Below, one piece after another: positions 63,915 to 64,000 of a stretch of DNA of 64,000 nucleotides (position 1 is its first letter; each line of letters starts with the position of its first letter). The stretch comes from Rhodothermaceae bacterium (GTDB taxonomy: Bacteria > Bacteroidota > Rhodothermia > Rhodothermales > Bin80). The notes below the pieces were generated by a model, which worked only from the letters and a program-made list of their open reading frames with translations, had not been told where the DNA came from and searched no databases. A program made the translations under genes and the position numbers. The stretch lies in the NCBI GenBank assembly GCA_009838195.1, contig VXSC01000047.1, positions 267,848 through 331,847 on the forward strand. Reading direction: 5' to 3'.

Positions 63915-63980
63915 ATGGAAAATCAAATTCGAAACGGCTATCTCACTATTCCCTGGTATAGTAGGACGGCCGTCAGATAA
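63915..63980 (+). pseudogene. Fragmentary copy of the 5' end of the propeller lipoprotein gene
   Basis: An ATG-started frame of 21 codons begins MENQIRNGYLTIP, against MKKQTWNGYLTTP at 62449. The DNA is identical over AACGGCTATCTCACTA and differs at only a few positions over about 42 bases, after which similarity stops and the frame closes at a TAA. It looks like a partial duplication or a decayed paralog whose remainder was lost or recombined; a larger copy beyond the window cannot be excluded. Confidence 0.55.
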
Positions 63981-64000
63981 GGCTACGGGGCGCTATGTAT

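Overview
The window (about 54% GC by eye) looks like chromosomal DNA from a member of the Rhodothermota / wider Bacteroidota (FCB) group, probably an uncultured marine-type heterotroph. I infer this from four traits seen together: TonB-dependent receptors with an N-terminal carboxypeptidase-regulatory domain, secreted proteins ending in type IX secretion (T9SS) sorting domains, a PorV-like outer-membrane protein, and PSCyt/PSD1 plus DUF1501 pairs of the kind that are abundant in Planctomycetes and some Rhodothermota. No rRNA, tRNA, CRISPR array or intact insertion sequence was recognised. No database search was possible, so family names rest on motifs and remembered family architecture.

Layout. 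(1) 1-7949, minus strand: DUF1501 (partial), PSD1 lipoprotein, DUF1501, PSD1 lipoprotein, chained by overlapping stop/start codons; two tandem copies of one module. (2) 7950-9323: intergenic palindrome and a solitary HNH endonuclease. (3) 9459-12299: TonB receptor. (4) 12664-14640: plant-like LRR protein with a T9SS tail. (5) 14641-29315, minus: TonB receptor, T9SS-tailed protein, PorV-like protein, terminator, three tandem FG-GAP/ASPIC-UnbV lipoproteins, a TPR lipoprotein and an alpha/beta hydrolase whose nucleophile serine is alanine. (6) 29703-35665, minus: sodium symporter, small lipoprotein, second sodium symporter with its DUF4212 partner, MscS channel, WbqC-like protein. (7) 35731-49378, plus: core housekeeping DNA: LD-carboxypeptidase, purN-purH, mreB-mreC-dacB, hslV-NYN-hslU, then FemAB-like, large membrane protein and flippase. 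(8) 49530-52030: small accessory island (T5orf172/GIY-YIG protein, a gene-free possibly structured stretch, AAA ATPase) with imperfect direct repeats around the last two. (9) 52113-63612, plus: beta-propeller, DUF58, BatA-like, DUF4175, VWA membrane protein, caspase-like protein, propeller lipoprotein. (10) 63613-64000: gene-poor, ending in a fragmentary copy of the 5' end of the preceding lipoprotein gene.

How the genes fit together. The minus-strand half is largely cell-envelope and nutrient-acquisition machinery: outer-membrane import, surface lipoproteins with calcium-binding propellers, sodium-driven uptake. The centre is purine synthesis, cell shape, proteolysis and envelope-glycan genes. 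The 52-62 kb cluster is the DUF58/VWA part of a MoxR-type system, without a MoxR ATPase in view. The best candidates for undescribed biology are the repeat-flanked ATPase/non-coding island at 50.1-52.0 kb, the hslV-NYN-hslU arrangement, the triple ASPIC-UnbV array with its apparently inactivated hydrolase, and the DUF58-VWA-DUF4175 cluster with a caspase-like protein that seems to lack its catalytic cysteine.
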